From CAZHGD01 sp964531735 (GTDB lineage: Bacteria; Armatimonadota; UBA10988): 52,380 nucleotides of DNA. The stretch is taken from positions 1-52,380 of the forward strand of contig CAZHGD010000034.1 of assembly GCA_964531735.1 (NCBI GenBank), in the 5' to 3' direction. The translations under genes and the position numbers were made by a program. A model generated the notes under the pieces. The model was not told the DNA's origin. It made no database searches and saw only the letters and a list, made by a program, of their open reading frames with translations. Below are positions 8,166 to 15,661 of the stretch, in pieces (positions within the stretch are counted from its first letter, which is position 1; the number at the start of each line of letters is the position of its first letter).

Positions 8166-8753
8166 GTGCGTTCCTGGTGGCGGCAGCCTCGTGACCGGCG
8201 TCGCGAGGACTTGGAGGTCTTCGAGGAGCTGGTGGCTCGCTACGAGCACCAGATGTACCGCGTGGCCTACCGCCTGACCGGCAACCATGATGATGCCCAG
8301 GACCTGATCCAGGACGCCCTGTTCGAAGCGCTCCGCAACTTCCACGGCTTCGAACGCGGCACCCGGTTCGACCGCTGGCTCTACCGCATCATGACCAACC
8401 GGCATATCGACCGGATCCGCCGTGAGGGACGCCTACCCGTGCTGTCACTGGACCAGGGCCAGGACAGCGCCGAGGGTCGCGAGACGGGTTGGGATGTGGC
8501 GGCCGATGGCAGCGATCCGGCTGACATGGTCGTCGAGGAGGTGCTGGACGAGCGGATACAGCAAGCCTTGAATGAGCTGCCTGGAGAGTACCGACAGGCG
8601 GTGGTGCTGGCCGACCTCGAGGGCCTGAGCTACGAGGAGATGGCCAAGGTGCTGCGGTGCCCCATCGGCACGGTGCGCAGCCGCCTCCACCGCGGTCGGT
8701 GTCTGCTCCGGCAGAAGCTGGAGTCCATCATGCCGGGCGAGGTACGTTCATGA
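8166..8753 (+). CDS. ECF-type RNA polymerase sigma factor
   Basis: 195 residues. Region 2 spans about 17-85 (FEELVARYEHQMYRVAY, GNHDDAQDLIQDALFEAL, WLYRIMTNRHIDRIRR) and region 4 about 131-185 (LNELPGEYRQAVVLADLEG, LSYEEMAKVL, GTVRSRLHRGR helix-turn-helix). Region 3 is missing, as in extracytoplasmic-function sigma factors of the SigE/SigW kind. Two tandem GTG codons exist (8163 and 8166); 8166 is preferred as it is 6 bases after AAGGAG. The TGA stop overlaps the next ATG (ATGA), so the two are translationally coupled. It is expected to activate its own set of envelope or stress promoters when freed from the downstream membrane protein. Confidence 0.93.
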   Translation: MRSWWRQPRDRRREDLEVFEELVARYEHQMYRVAYRLTGNHDDAQDLIQDALFEALRNFHGFERGTRFDRWLYRIMTNRHIDRIRREGRLPVLSLDQGQDSAEGRETGWDVAADGSDPADMVVEEVLDERIQQALNELPGEYRQAVVLADLEGLSYEEMAKVLRCPIGTVRSRLHRGRCLLRQKLESIMPGEVRS

Positions 8754-9085
8754 AGCCATCCGACGACCCGCGGTTCTCGGCTTACCTCGACGAGATGCTG
8801 TCCGGTAAGGAGATGGTGCGCTTCAAGCAGATGATTGCCACCGAACCGGAAGCCCAGGCCGAAATGGCCCGCCTCGAGCAAACCCGCGCCGTCCTTCGCC
8901 AACTCGGCGATCCCTCCCCACCCCCCGACTTCTGGCCCCAGACCCGCCAACGTCTCCGCGACTACGCACTCGCGCAGGAAGCAGCCACCAGCAACTTCCG
9001 CGACCGGATCCGCCGCCTGGTCAAGGGCACCTTCCTGGCGCTGCTGTTCGGCGGACTGTGCGCGGTCCTGGCCAGCGCCTGCTAA
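8750..9085 (+). CDS. Putative membrane anti-sigma factor
   Basis: 111 residues, overlapping the sigma gene by 4 bases. The N-terminal half (FSAYLDEMLSGKEMVRFKQ, then PEAQAEMARLEQTRAVLRQL) has the helix pattern of anti-sigma domains (AYLDGxLS...E) but lacks the H-x3-C-x2-C zinc motif, so it would not be redox-sensing in the RsrA way. One membrane helix lies near the C-terminus (about 90-108, FLALLFGGLCAVLASA), ending in Cys. Very little remains outside the membrane, so the signal may be sensed by a partner or by proteolysis. Assignment rests on gene order plus the N-terminal pattern. Confidence 0.7.
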   Translation: MKPSDDPRFSAYLDEMLSGKEMVRFKQMIATEPEAQAEMARLEQTRAVLRQLGDPSPPPDFWPQTRQRLRDYALAQEAATSNFRDRIRRLVKGTFLALLFGGLCAVLASAC

Positions 9086-9203
9086 GTCGCCTCGCAAGCA
9101 CTTCGTTACAACGCCGGGGAACAACCACCGGGGCCGGTCGTAGCTTACACTGACCCTGGGCGGATGGATCGCCCGCCCGCACCGACCGGAACGGATCGTG
9201 GCT

Positions 9204-10568
9204 ATGAAACGTGCCTACTGGCTGACCGTGGCGGCCTGGCTGACCGGGCTGCCCTGCGCCAGCGCCTTCGTGTTCGTGCCCGAACGTGGCGGCGCCGCCA
9301 GCCGGGCGCAGTTCGCGGGTGCGCGGACGGCCCAGGCCGCCATTCGAGGCGACAGTGACGGCTACGTCGCCATGACCACGGCCAACCGCGTCGAGCTCTG
9401 GTCGGCGCGTGGCGGCACGCGCGTCTGGACCTGGTCACCGCCCGCCGGTACGCAGATCGCCGACCCGACGTTGGTCAGCTCCGGCCGGGTGCTGGTGACC
9501 TGCCGCGGTGCCGCAGGGCAACCGGCTGATCTCGTGGCCCTGGCCGCCACCACCGGCCCGCCGCAGGTCTGCTGGCAGAAGACTCTCGCCGACTTGCCGC
9601 CCGGCGGCATCGGCCTGCCGTTGCCCGCCGCGCCGGACGGCGACCCGGTCGGCCTGGTGGCGATCTGTGCCGGCGGCACGCTCCAGCTCCTCAACATCGG
9701 CGACGGCACCGCCCGCACCAGCCTGACCACCGGCCGCTTGCTCTGCCCACCGGCCTGGTACCAGGATCGGGCCTTTCTGGCCACCGACCAGGGCCTGGTG
9801 GTCCTGCGGATCACCGAGGCTCGGATTGAGCCGCTGGGTCCACCCAGCGCCCTGCCACCGGGGCTGAGGCTGGTCCGGGCCCAGTGTGACCTGGGTGGCC
9901 GGCTGTCGCTGCGCAGCGCCGACGGGCTGGTCCTGTCACCCTTCGTGATCGTGCCACCGCGCACGCAGGCCGGCTTCTACGCGATGGGCAACGGCCAGGT
10001 GTCGGCCCTGTCGGAGGGCGGCACGGCGACCTGGCGGTTCGCCGCGCCGGCCGGCTGGCAGCTCGACCCCACCTGCCACGACGCCGGCGAAGTGCTCGTG
10101 GTGAGTCTGCGGCAGGCGGACGGGCGCACGCGCCTGCTCGGACTCGACGCCGCCAACGGCCAGCAGCGCTGGACCCATGACGCCGACGGCGTGCCGGCCG
10201 ACGGCCTTTACAGTTGGCGGCCGCCGGCCACTTCGCGGCGGCCGGCGGTCTTGGCGGTCCTCGGCACTCAGGCCGTCGAGTTGCTCGCTCCGGTCACCGG
10301 CCAGGTGCTTGGCCGGCGCGAGACCGGTCACGTCGCCGGGCCACCGCTGTGGGTGCAGGACAGCCTGTTCGTGGCCACGAGCGACGGGTACCAGGGCACC
10401 CCGGCCGTCGTCGGCGTGGATCTGCCCGCCGCCGCGACACCTGGCGACAAGCCCATCAACTGGGTCTGGCGGATCCCGGCCGGCGAGCAGTTGCGGCAGT
10501 TGCACTGGCTGCCGGAGGCACAGGCGCTGGTGGCCGCCTGCGCGCAGTCGGCCTACCTCTTCTACTGA
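9204..10568 (+). CDS. Secreted PQQ-type beta-propeller protein (second copy)
   Basis: 454 residues; ATG 9204 opens a signal peptide (KRAYWLTVAAWLTGLPCASAF). An in-frame GTG at 9198 is possible. The mature protein contains propeller-like blades: RVELWSARGGTRVWTW, GTATWRFAAP, LLGLDAANGQQRWTHDADG and INWVWRIPAGEQLRQL. It is distant from the propeller at 2330 but of the same general type, so the two bracket the chaperone and sigma genes. A -10-like TACACT lies at 9146-9151 without a convincing -35 box. It ends 7 bases inside the convergent glycosyltransferase gene. Function unknown; probably a periplasmic or cell-surface scaffold. Confidence 0.8.
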   Translation: MKRAYWLTVAAWLTGLPCASAFVFVPERGGAASRAQFAGARTAQAAIRGDSDGYVAMTTANRVELWSARGGTRVWTWSPPAGTQIADPTLVSSGRVLVTCRGAAGQPADLVALAATTGPPQVCWQKTLADLPPGGIGLPLPAAPDGDPVGLVAICAGGTLQLLNIGDGTARTSLTTGRLLCPPAWYQDRAFLATDQGLVVLRITEARIEPLGPPSALPPGLRLVRAQCDLGGRLSLRSADGLVLSPFVIVPPRTQAGFYAMGNGQVSALSEGGTATWRFAAPAGWQLDPTCHDAGEVLVVSLRQADGRTRLLGLDAANGQQRWTHDADGVPADGLYSWRPPATSRRPAVLAVLGTQAVELLAPVTGQVLGRRETGHVAGPPLWVQDSLFVATSDGYQGTPAVVGVDLPAAATPGDKPINWVWRIPAGEQLRQLHWLPEAQALVAACAQSAYLFY

Positions 10569-11845
10569 AGCCGGCCGGGCCGCGGCAATGCCAGCAGGCG
10601 CTCGATGGCGGCCCGCGCCGCACCGAGCCCGTCCTCGGCCGCCAGCACCTGCGCGGCCACGCCGGCCTGACGGGTGTAGCCCGGCTGGTCGAGCAGCCGG
10701 CGGATCTCGCGCGCGGCCCGCGCGGCGGTGTAGCGGCGCCGCACCACCGAGCGGCCGGCACCAAGTCGTTCGACGCGCGACGCGTTGTCGAACTGGTCGT
10801 GAGCATAGGGCACCACCAGCGACGGCCGCCCCGCGCGGAGCGTCTGTGCCGTCGTACCCGCGCCGCCCGAGTGGACGACGGCCGCGACCCGGCCGAACAG
10901 CTCGGAGTACGGCGCATACTCACACAACAGCACCTCCGGCGGCACCGGTCGCGGCTGGTTGGCCTCTTCCGGCCCGGTCAGCAGAATCGCCCGCACGCCG
11001 GCGGCCTGTGCCGCGGCCAGGCTCTCGCGGTAGAAGTCAGCGGCAAGGAACACCGCGGCACTGCCGAGGGTGAACACGACCGGTGGCTCGCCCGCGGCGA
11101 GGAACGAGCTCACCTGGTCACTCAGGCCCTGGTCGTGGTGCCAGCGGTCGTACCAGAGGTAGCCCACCTGTTGCGTGGCCGACGGCCAGTCGGGCTGCAG
11201 CCGCGCCAGCAACGGCGAGAACGCCGCCAGATCGAGCTGTGGCGAGTGCTGCGCGCCCAGGATGGGATGTCGCCCGGGCGGCAACCCGAGCTCACGACGC
11301 AACTCGCGGGCCGCGGCGCCCCAGGGCTCGGTGATCCGGTGCGCCAGCCCGACCAGTTGGCGCAGCACGGGCGGACCCAGCCAGCCCAGCCGCGAAAGCC
11401 CGCGGAGCAGCGGGATCGCCGGTGGGTCATGGACCGACAAGTAGGTCAGCGGCGATAGCGCGATGGAGGCCCAGCGCAGGTCCGTGGCCTCGGCCAGGAT
11501 GGGCGCGGCGAAGACCACGTCGCTGCTGATGAGCAGGTCTGCGTCGGCGGCGGCCACGGCCAGATCGGTGTAGGTCTCGCGGAGATGCGCCATCAGCCAG
11601 TCGCGCACCAGCCACTCGGGTCCGCGGCGCGGGTCGAGGATGCGCGCCAGGAGGGCCTTGTCGCCGTAGTCGATGGCGGGCCGTAACGGATAGTGCGCCA
11701 GCCCGGTGGCCAGGACCTTGTCGCGATAGACCGGCAGTGTGGCCACGGCCACGTCGTGGCCGGCGGCCTTGAGCGCCAGGCCGAGGGCCAGGTGCGGATG
11801 GAGATCACCAAACGAGCCGATGACTGCGTGGACGATCCGCGCCAT
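10562..11845 (-). CDS. Family 1 glycosyltransferase (UGT/sterol-glucosyltransferase-like)
   Basis: 427 residues with a GT-B fold. The acceptor half starts ARIVHAVIGSFGDLHPHLALG (G10-S-F-G-D-L-H-P), typical of MGT/RhlB-like enzymes. The donor half carries HSGGAGTT (325-332) and the VVPYAHDQFDNASRV stretch (345-359) that binds the nucleotide sugar. Such enzymes glycosylate lipids, sterols, hopanoids or small molecules. A GGAGG site precedes ATG 11845. It follows a YbhN/UPF0104 membrane protein gene by 27 bases, so a lipid acceptor is a reasonable inference. Confidence 0.9.
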   Translation of the reverse strand: MARIVHAVIGSFGDLHPHLALGLALKAAGHDVAVATLPVYRDKVLATGLAHYPLRPAIDYGDKALLARILDPRRGPEWLVRDWLMAHLRETYTDLAVAAADADLLISSDVVFAAPILAEATDLRWASIALSPLTYLSVHDPPAIPLLRGLSRLGWLGPPVLRQLVGLAHRITEPWGAAARELRRELGLPPGRHPILGAQHSPQLDLAAFSPLLARLQPDWPSATQQVGYLWYDRWHHDQGLSDQVSSFLAAGEPPVVFTLGSAAVFLAADFYRESLAAAQAAGVRAILLTGPEEANQPRPVPPEVLLCEYAPYSELFGRVAAVVHSGGAGTTAQTLRAGRPSLVVPYAHDQFDNASRVERLGAGRSVVRRRYTAARAAREIRRLLDQPGYTRQAGVAAQVLAAEDGLGAARAAIERLLALPRPGRLQ

Positions 11846-11872
11846 GCGCCACCTCCACCCGTCGCCGACCGG

Positions 11873-12898
11873 TCAGGTTCCGTCCGGCCGGGCCTCGCGC
11901 GGCCGCCGCGGTCGGCGGCTCATCCGTGGCAGAATGAAGAAGCCGACCGCCGCCGGCAGCCAGAAGGTCAGCCCGCGGAAGGCCAGCGTGACCGCGGTGG
12001 CGGTGGCCACGGGCACGTCCAGCGAGCCGTAGACGAGCACCATCGCGCCTTCGACGATCCCGACGCCCTGCGGTGTGATGGTCACAATCCAGAACAGGAT
12101 GCCGACGGCGAAGCCGGCCACCAGCGTGCCCGGTTCGAGCTGCGGCTGGCCGAAGGCGTGGAACAGCGCCCAGACCGAGGCGATGTCGAACCCGTAGGCC
12201 ACGATGCCGACGGCCACGGCGCGCACCACACCGTGCGGACGCTCCATGATGGTCACCGCCGCGTCGCCGTACTCGCGGGTGGCGCGTTCGGGCCAGTCAT
12301 CGACCAACGGCGCCGGCCGCCGGAACAGCCGCGCCAGCCTGTTCACCAGCCGATGGGCCCAGTGGAGCAATCGGTGCAGGGCGCCCGGTTGGGCCCAGCC
12401 CAGCATCAGCAGCAGCGTGAACCCGAGCACGATGGCCGCCAGGACCATGGCCCCGATGATGATGTAGTGCTCGAGGTGGCCGATCCGGGCCAGGTAGACC
12501 ATCGACACGACCAGAATGCCCAGCACAATGCTGAAGTCGGCGATGCGCACCAGCAGCGTGCCGGCGGTCGCCTTGGCGGCCGACTCGCCACGGTGAACCA
12601 GGTCTTCGATGAACAGGATCGGCCCGGCGCCGGGCACCGCGAAGTTCAGCGCCAACGAGGCGAACATGACCGGCAACATGTGCAGCAGGCGGCAGCGCAC
12701 GCCGCAGGCCCGGTACGACGCCCACTGGAGCGCGGTGTAGAACAGGTAGAAGCCGCCCTGGAGCACAGCGGCGGCGACGATCCAGCGCCAGTCACCCGCC
12801 AGCAGCGCCTGGCCCACTTTGGCCGCCTGCTGCCGCTGGGTCACCAGCACCACGATGAAGATCAGCGCGACGAGCCCCAGGACCCCGTTGCGTTTCAC
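11873..12898 (-). CDS. YbhN/UPF0104 (LPG synthase TM-region-like) membrane protein
   Basis: 341 residues from a GTG start, with about eight hydrophobic helices (GVLGLVALIFIVVLV, VMFASLALNFAVPGAGPI, IIIGAMVLAAIVLGFTLLL, FAVGILFWIVTITPQGVGIVEGAM, GLTFWLPAAVGFFILPRM). The conserved N-x-x-x-P-G-A-G-P and TPQGVGIVEGAM motifs identify the lysylphosphatidylglycerol-synthase TM-region (DUF6044/UPF0104, YbhN) superfamily, thought to flip or bind lipids. The soluble aminoacyl-transferase domain of MprF is absent. It lies upstream of a GT1 gene in a likely two-gene operon. A 10-codon open frame overlaps its start. Confidence 0.85.
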   Translation of the reverse strand: MKRNGVLGLVALIFIVVLVTQRQQAAKVGQALLAGDWRWIVAAAVLQGGFYLFYTALQWASYRACGVRCRLLHMLPVMFASLALNFAVPGAGPILFIEDLVHRGESAAKATAGTLLVRIADFSIVLGILVVSMVYLARIGHLEHYIIIGAMVLAAIVLGFTLLLMLGWAQPGALHRLLHWAHRLVNRLARLFRRPAPLVDDWPERATREYGDAAVTIMERPHGVVRAVAVGIVAYGFDIASVWALFHAFGQPQLEPGTLVAGFAVGILFWIVTITPQGVGIVEGAMVLVYGSLDVPVATATAVTLAFRGLTFWLPAAVGFFILPRMSRRPRRPREARPDGT

Positions 12899-12927
12899 CG
12901 TGGCTTATCCAGTAGCATCGCGCGCAT
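12895..12927 (-). CDS. Possible 10-codon leader ORF overlapping the YbhN-like gene
   Basis: ATG at 12927 reads MRAMLLDKPR then TGA at 12897-12895, which overlaps the GTG (12898-12896) of the membrane protein gene as GTGA. A purine-rich GAGAGGG lies only 2-3 bases from the ATG. The peptide resembles the first residues of zinc alcohol dehydrogenases, so it may be a gene remnant or a translational-coupling leader. Low certainty. Confidence 0.3.
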   Translation of the reverse strand: MRAMLLDKPR

Positions 12928-13028
12928 GGCCCTCTCGTGCCCGGCCGAACGGCGCAGCGCGTGTCCTCGGCGGGCGGTGGTGTGGGCTCTATGGTACCAG
13001 ATGATCCGTATCTGGGATCGCCGTGAGG

Positions 13029-14972
13029 TCAGGCCGGCAGTTCCTGTGGCCGATCGAGGAACATGATGCGCCAGTCGCACACCTCCTCGACCATCAGCAG
13101 CGCCGCTTGCGCCGCCAGTCCAGCGACGCGCTGCGACGGCAGCGAGCGCTCGTCGGTGGCCGCCGCCAGCCCTTGCTCGAGCTGCTCGGCCAGGGCCTCG
13201 GCCAGGTGGTCCACCTCGCCGAGGCGCACGACCATGGCTCGCGACCGCTGGGCGACCCGGCGGAACTCGCCATGGTTGTTGATGCCGGCCAGGGCCGCGC
13301 CCAGCGCGGGCAGGAACGCGCAGAGCATGGTCAGCACCGGCGGCACCGTGTGCGGCAGATGCAAGCCCTCGTGCAACGTCGGCGCGAGGTGTACGGCACA
13401 CGCCAGCAGCGTGAGGGTCAGCAGCACGGCGCCGCCCAGTTCCAGGCGCCGCTCGAGGTTGTGGCAGCGGTGCGCGTTGCGTTCGTGGTAGGTGATCTGG
13501 CCGTGGAGTCCCTGGCGCACCTGCCAGAGACAGGCGGACAGGTAGGCGGCATCGGCGCGGGCGCGCGGCAGGCCCATCGACCGCTCGAGCGAGCGGACGT
13601 ACCAAGCCACCCAACTGTCGCCGACGTGGCCATAGGTGACCCAGTGGGCGGGCAGGCGCGGTGACGGCCGGTCGCCACCCAGCGGCGCCACCAGCCGCAG
13701 GTGGCGGATCATCTCGGCGGCCAAGCGGTAGTCCAGCCAACGGTCGTGCCAGCCCTCGCGACGCCCCCAGGAGACCAGCGCCAGGATGGCCACGATCATG
13801 CTCAGTTCGCCCCAGCCGCAGAGCCGCTCGCCCAGTTCCCAGCGCCCGCCGAGCCAGCCGCTCGCCATGGGCAGCAGCGCCATGCCGACGGCCCCGGCGG
13901 CCAACAGATAGCCCAGCAGCCAGGCCGTCCGGAACTGGTCGCCATAGCACACAGCCAGGCTGTTCATCCGGTCGTAGTACTGCTGCACCGGGTCGAGCAG
14001 GCGGCTCACGCGCTCAGGCGGTGGCGGCAGCGTCGATGCCGGCGGCGATTCCGGCCGGTACCAAGGGAGTTCGGCATCGGCCACGCGGTTGCGCAGCACG
14101 GTCCACAGCTTGGCCCAGGCACAACTGGTCCGCCGCTCCTGGTAGAACCGCGCCAGACGTTCGCGGGCGGCCAGGTCATGGCCATGGGGCTCGGGCGACG
14201 AGGCCGGTACCGCCAGCGTCTGGCGGACCAACTGGCGCAGCTTCGCTGCCTGGTCGCCGCTCGGATCGGGCACGTGCCGCCGGTCCGCACCTCCGTCCGT
14301 TTCGTCCACCGCGAGCGGACGCTCCGACGAGGACCAGACCTGCCAGGTGTGGGGCTGCCGCGCATCGACCCAGACCACGCTGGCGCCACAGCGCTGCGCC
14401 TCGAGCAGATGCGCCTCGGTCCCGCCCCGTCGGCCGCGGCGGTAGCCGTCCCAGACCACAATCAGCAGGTCCGACTGGCTGCGGACCAGCGCGCCGTTGG
14501 CCTCGTAGGCCCGCGGCCGCGCTGGCTCGTCGGCCTGCCCGTCCGACTCGAACACCGCCTCGGCCTGCTCGACCAGGGCTCGGAACCGCGCTACCGAATC
14601 CGGCTCCAGGGCCCGCGGCGGTTCGAAGTCGCGCTCGTACTCGGCCTGAGCGAACGGCAGCGGACAGGCCAACCGGTATCCGGCGGCCAGCGCCTGCTCG
14701 GCGAACACACGGTCGGTCCCTTCGGCCAACGGCGAGATGGCCCGGAACACCGGCTGGTCGGGCGACCAGCTCGCGGCGTGCTCCGACCAAGCCGCGGTCA
14801 CCTCACGCTGCGCCAGTTCCAGCAGGTGCCGCAGCACGGTGGCCAAGGTGGGTACGCCCGCCGCCGCGCCCTGGCCGTCGTCGGCGAGGCGGTCCGGTCG
14901 GTGGCCGACCACGCCGACGCGGTAGACCATCGGCGGCCGGTGGGTGGCATCAGCAGGCAGCTCGGTCGGCAT
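13029..14972 (-). CDS. SLOG-like nucleotide-sensor domain fused to a four-TM (SLATT-like) region
   Basis: 647 residues. ATG 14972 is chosen for the upstream GAGGGAG and because the family motif starts soon after. Residues 15-205 look like a Rossmannoid SLOG/LOG domain: YRVGVVGHRPDRL (17-29), ISPLAEGTDRVFAEQAL (79-95), CPLPFAQAEYERDF (103-116), SDLLIVVWDG (167-176) and RGGTEAHLLEA (182-192). A linker to about 330 follows. Then there are hydrophobic segments at 348-371 and 385-401, a WLDYRLAAEMIRHLR helix (412-426) reminiscent of SLATT domains, and two more at 513-532 and 543-564. SLOG domains bind nucleotides or NAD/ADP-ribose-like signals, and SLATT-type proteins are predicted pore-forming effectors in conflict systems. 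Here the gene stands alone with no nucleotide cyclase beside it. A defence or stress role is inference. Confidence 0.75.
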   Translation of the reverse strand: MPTELPADATHRPPMVYRVGVVGHRPDRLADDGQGAAAGVPTLATVLRHLLELAQREVTAAWSEHAASWSPDQPVFRAISPLAEGTDRVFAEQALAAGYRLACPLPFAQAEYERDFEPPRALEPDSVARFRALVEQAEAVFESDGQADEPARPRAYEANGALVRSQSDLLIVVWDGYRRGRRGGTEAHLLEAQRCGASVVWVDARQPHTWQVWSSSERPLAVDETDGGADRRHVPDPSGDQAAKLRQLVRQTLAVPASSPEPHGHDLAARERLARFYQERRTSCAWAKLWTVLRNRVADAELPWYRPESPPASTLPPPPERVSRLLDPVQQYYDRMNSLAVCYGDQFRTAWLLGYLLAAGAVGMALLPMASGWLGGRWELGERLCGWGELSMIVAILALVSWGRREGWHDRWLDYRLAAEMIRHLRLVAPLGGDRPSPRLPAHWVTYGHVGDSWVAWYVRSLERSMGLPRARADAAYLSACLWQVRQGLHGQITYHERNAHRCHNLERRLELGGAVLLTLTLLACAVHLAPTLHEGLHLPHTVPPVLTMLCAFLPALGAALAGINNHGEFRRVAQRSRAMVVRLGEVDHLAEALAEQLEQGLAAATDERSLPSQRVAGLAAQAALLMVEEVCDWRIMFLDRPQELPA

Positions 14973-15017
14973 TCGGCAGGGCTCCCTCGGGCCCCGCGTG
15001 TGTCGGTCGGCCCAACC

Positions 15018-15045
15018 CTCTGGGAGCGCAAGGGCTCCACCAGAG
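15018..15045. terminator. Hairpin between the small secreted protein gene and the SLOG gene
   Basis: CTCTGGGAG (15018-15026), loop CGCAAGGG, CTCCACCAGAG (15035-15045) can pair over 9 bp with one bulge. It lies downstream of the gene at 15098-15610 on the minus strand and upstream of the SLOG gene. There is no T-run, so it may terminate weakly or protect an mRNA end. Confidence 0.35.
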
Positions 15046-15097
15046 CGCCGGTTGGCCGGCCGCACGGGGAGTCCTGCCTGCCACGCGGCCGTCTGGC

Positions 15098-15610
15098 CTA
15101 CCGGCCGATGACCACGCCAGCCGACCGAACGGGCGGCGGCGGGAAGGGACACCACTTCGGCGGCGGCCCCAGCACGCCGTAGACGCCTGGCGAGCCGATC
15201 ACGAACATCGGCGGGTGCGGGCCGATGCGGTAGCTGATCGGCGGCAGCGGCACCGGTGGGCCGACCGGCACGACCACCACCGATGGCAGGATCAGTGGCG
15301 TCTGCGTCGAGGTGAAGGTGCTCGGCTGCGGCTGGCTCGCGGTGACCGGTGGGGCCGCGGCAGTGGTGGCCATGGCCGGCTTGCGCGTGGCGATCATGGC
15401 CTGGATGACGCGCTCCGAGACGCCCTTCCGGCGCAACCAGACGATGCGGTCGGCGGTGACGACAAACCGGCTGCGGTCGGCTTCCATCTGGGCGATGATG
15501 GTGTCGTCGGAGACGCCGGCGTCGACCAGCGCCACCACTTCACTGTAGCGGAGCGCCCAGGCCGGACTCGTCAGGCCGGCGAGCAGGACGCACAACACTG
15601 CCGTGCGCAT
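15098..15610 (-). CDS. Small secreted protein with paired helical motif and Pro-rich tail
   Basis: 170 residues; ATG 15610 has AGGAGAG at good distance and opens a signal peptide (RTAVLCVLLAGLTSPAWA). Residues about 22-75 hold two related units, EVVALVDAGVSDDTIIAQM and DRIVWLRRKGVSERVIQAMI, a motif (V-x-x-L-x-x-x-G-V-s-d-x-I-I-x-x-M) seen in uncharacterised secreted proteins of several soil and aquatic phyla. The rest is rich in Pro, Val and Thr (PVGPPVPLPP), with no recognised domain. Function unknown; perhaps an envelope-associated structural protein. It follows the TPR-like gene by 51 bases. Confidence 0.75.
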   Translation of the reverse strand: MRTAVLCVLLAGLTSPAWALRYSEVVALVDAGVSDDTIIAQMEADRSRFVVTADRIVWLRRKGVSERVIQAMIATRKPAMATTAAAPPVTASQPQPSTFTSTQTPLILPSVVVVPVGPPVPLPPISYRIGPHPPMFVIGSPGVYGVLGPPPKWCPFPPPPVRSAGVVIGR

Positions 15611-15661
15611 GGATCTCTCCTGGGAGTCCAGACGCACGGCAGGGCCGGCGCGTCAACCAGC

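Noticed and set aside
9146..9151. TACACT as promoter of the second propeller
   Set aside because: No -35 box at 16-18 bases; too weak to annotate as a promoter.
11693..13066. 457-codon open frame on the plus strand
   Set aside because: Antisense to the YbhN-like and GT1 genes; Gln/His/Asp-rich shadow.
14973..15155. N-terminal extension of the SLOG protein
   Set aside because: It would overlap the 3' end of the upstream gene, has no family likeness, and a good ribosome site precedes ATG 14972.
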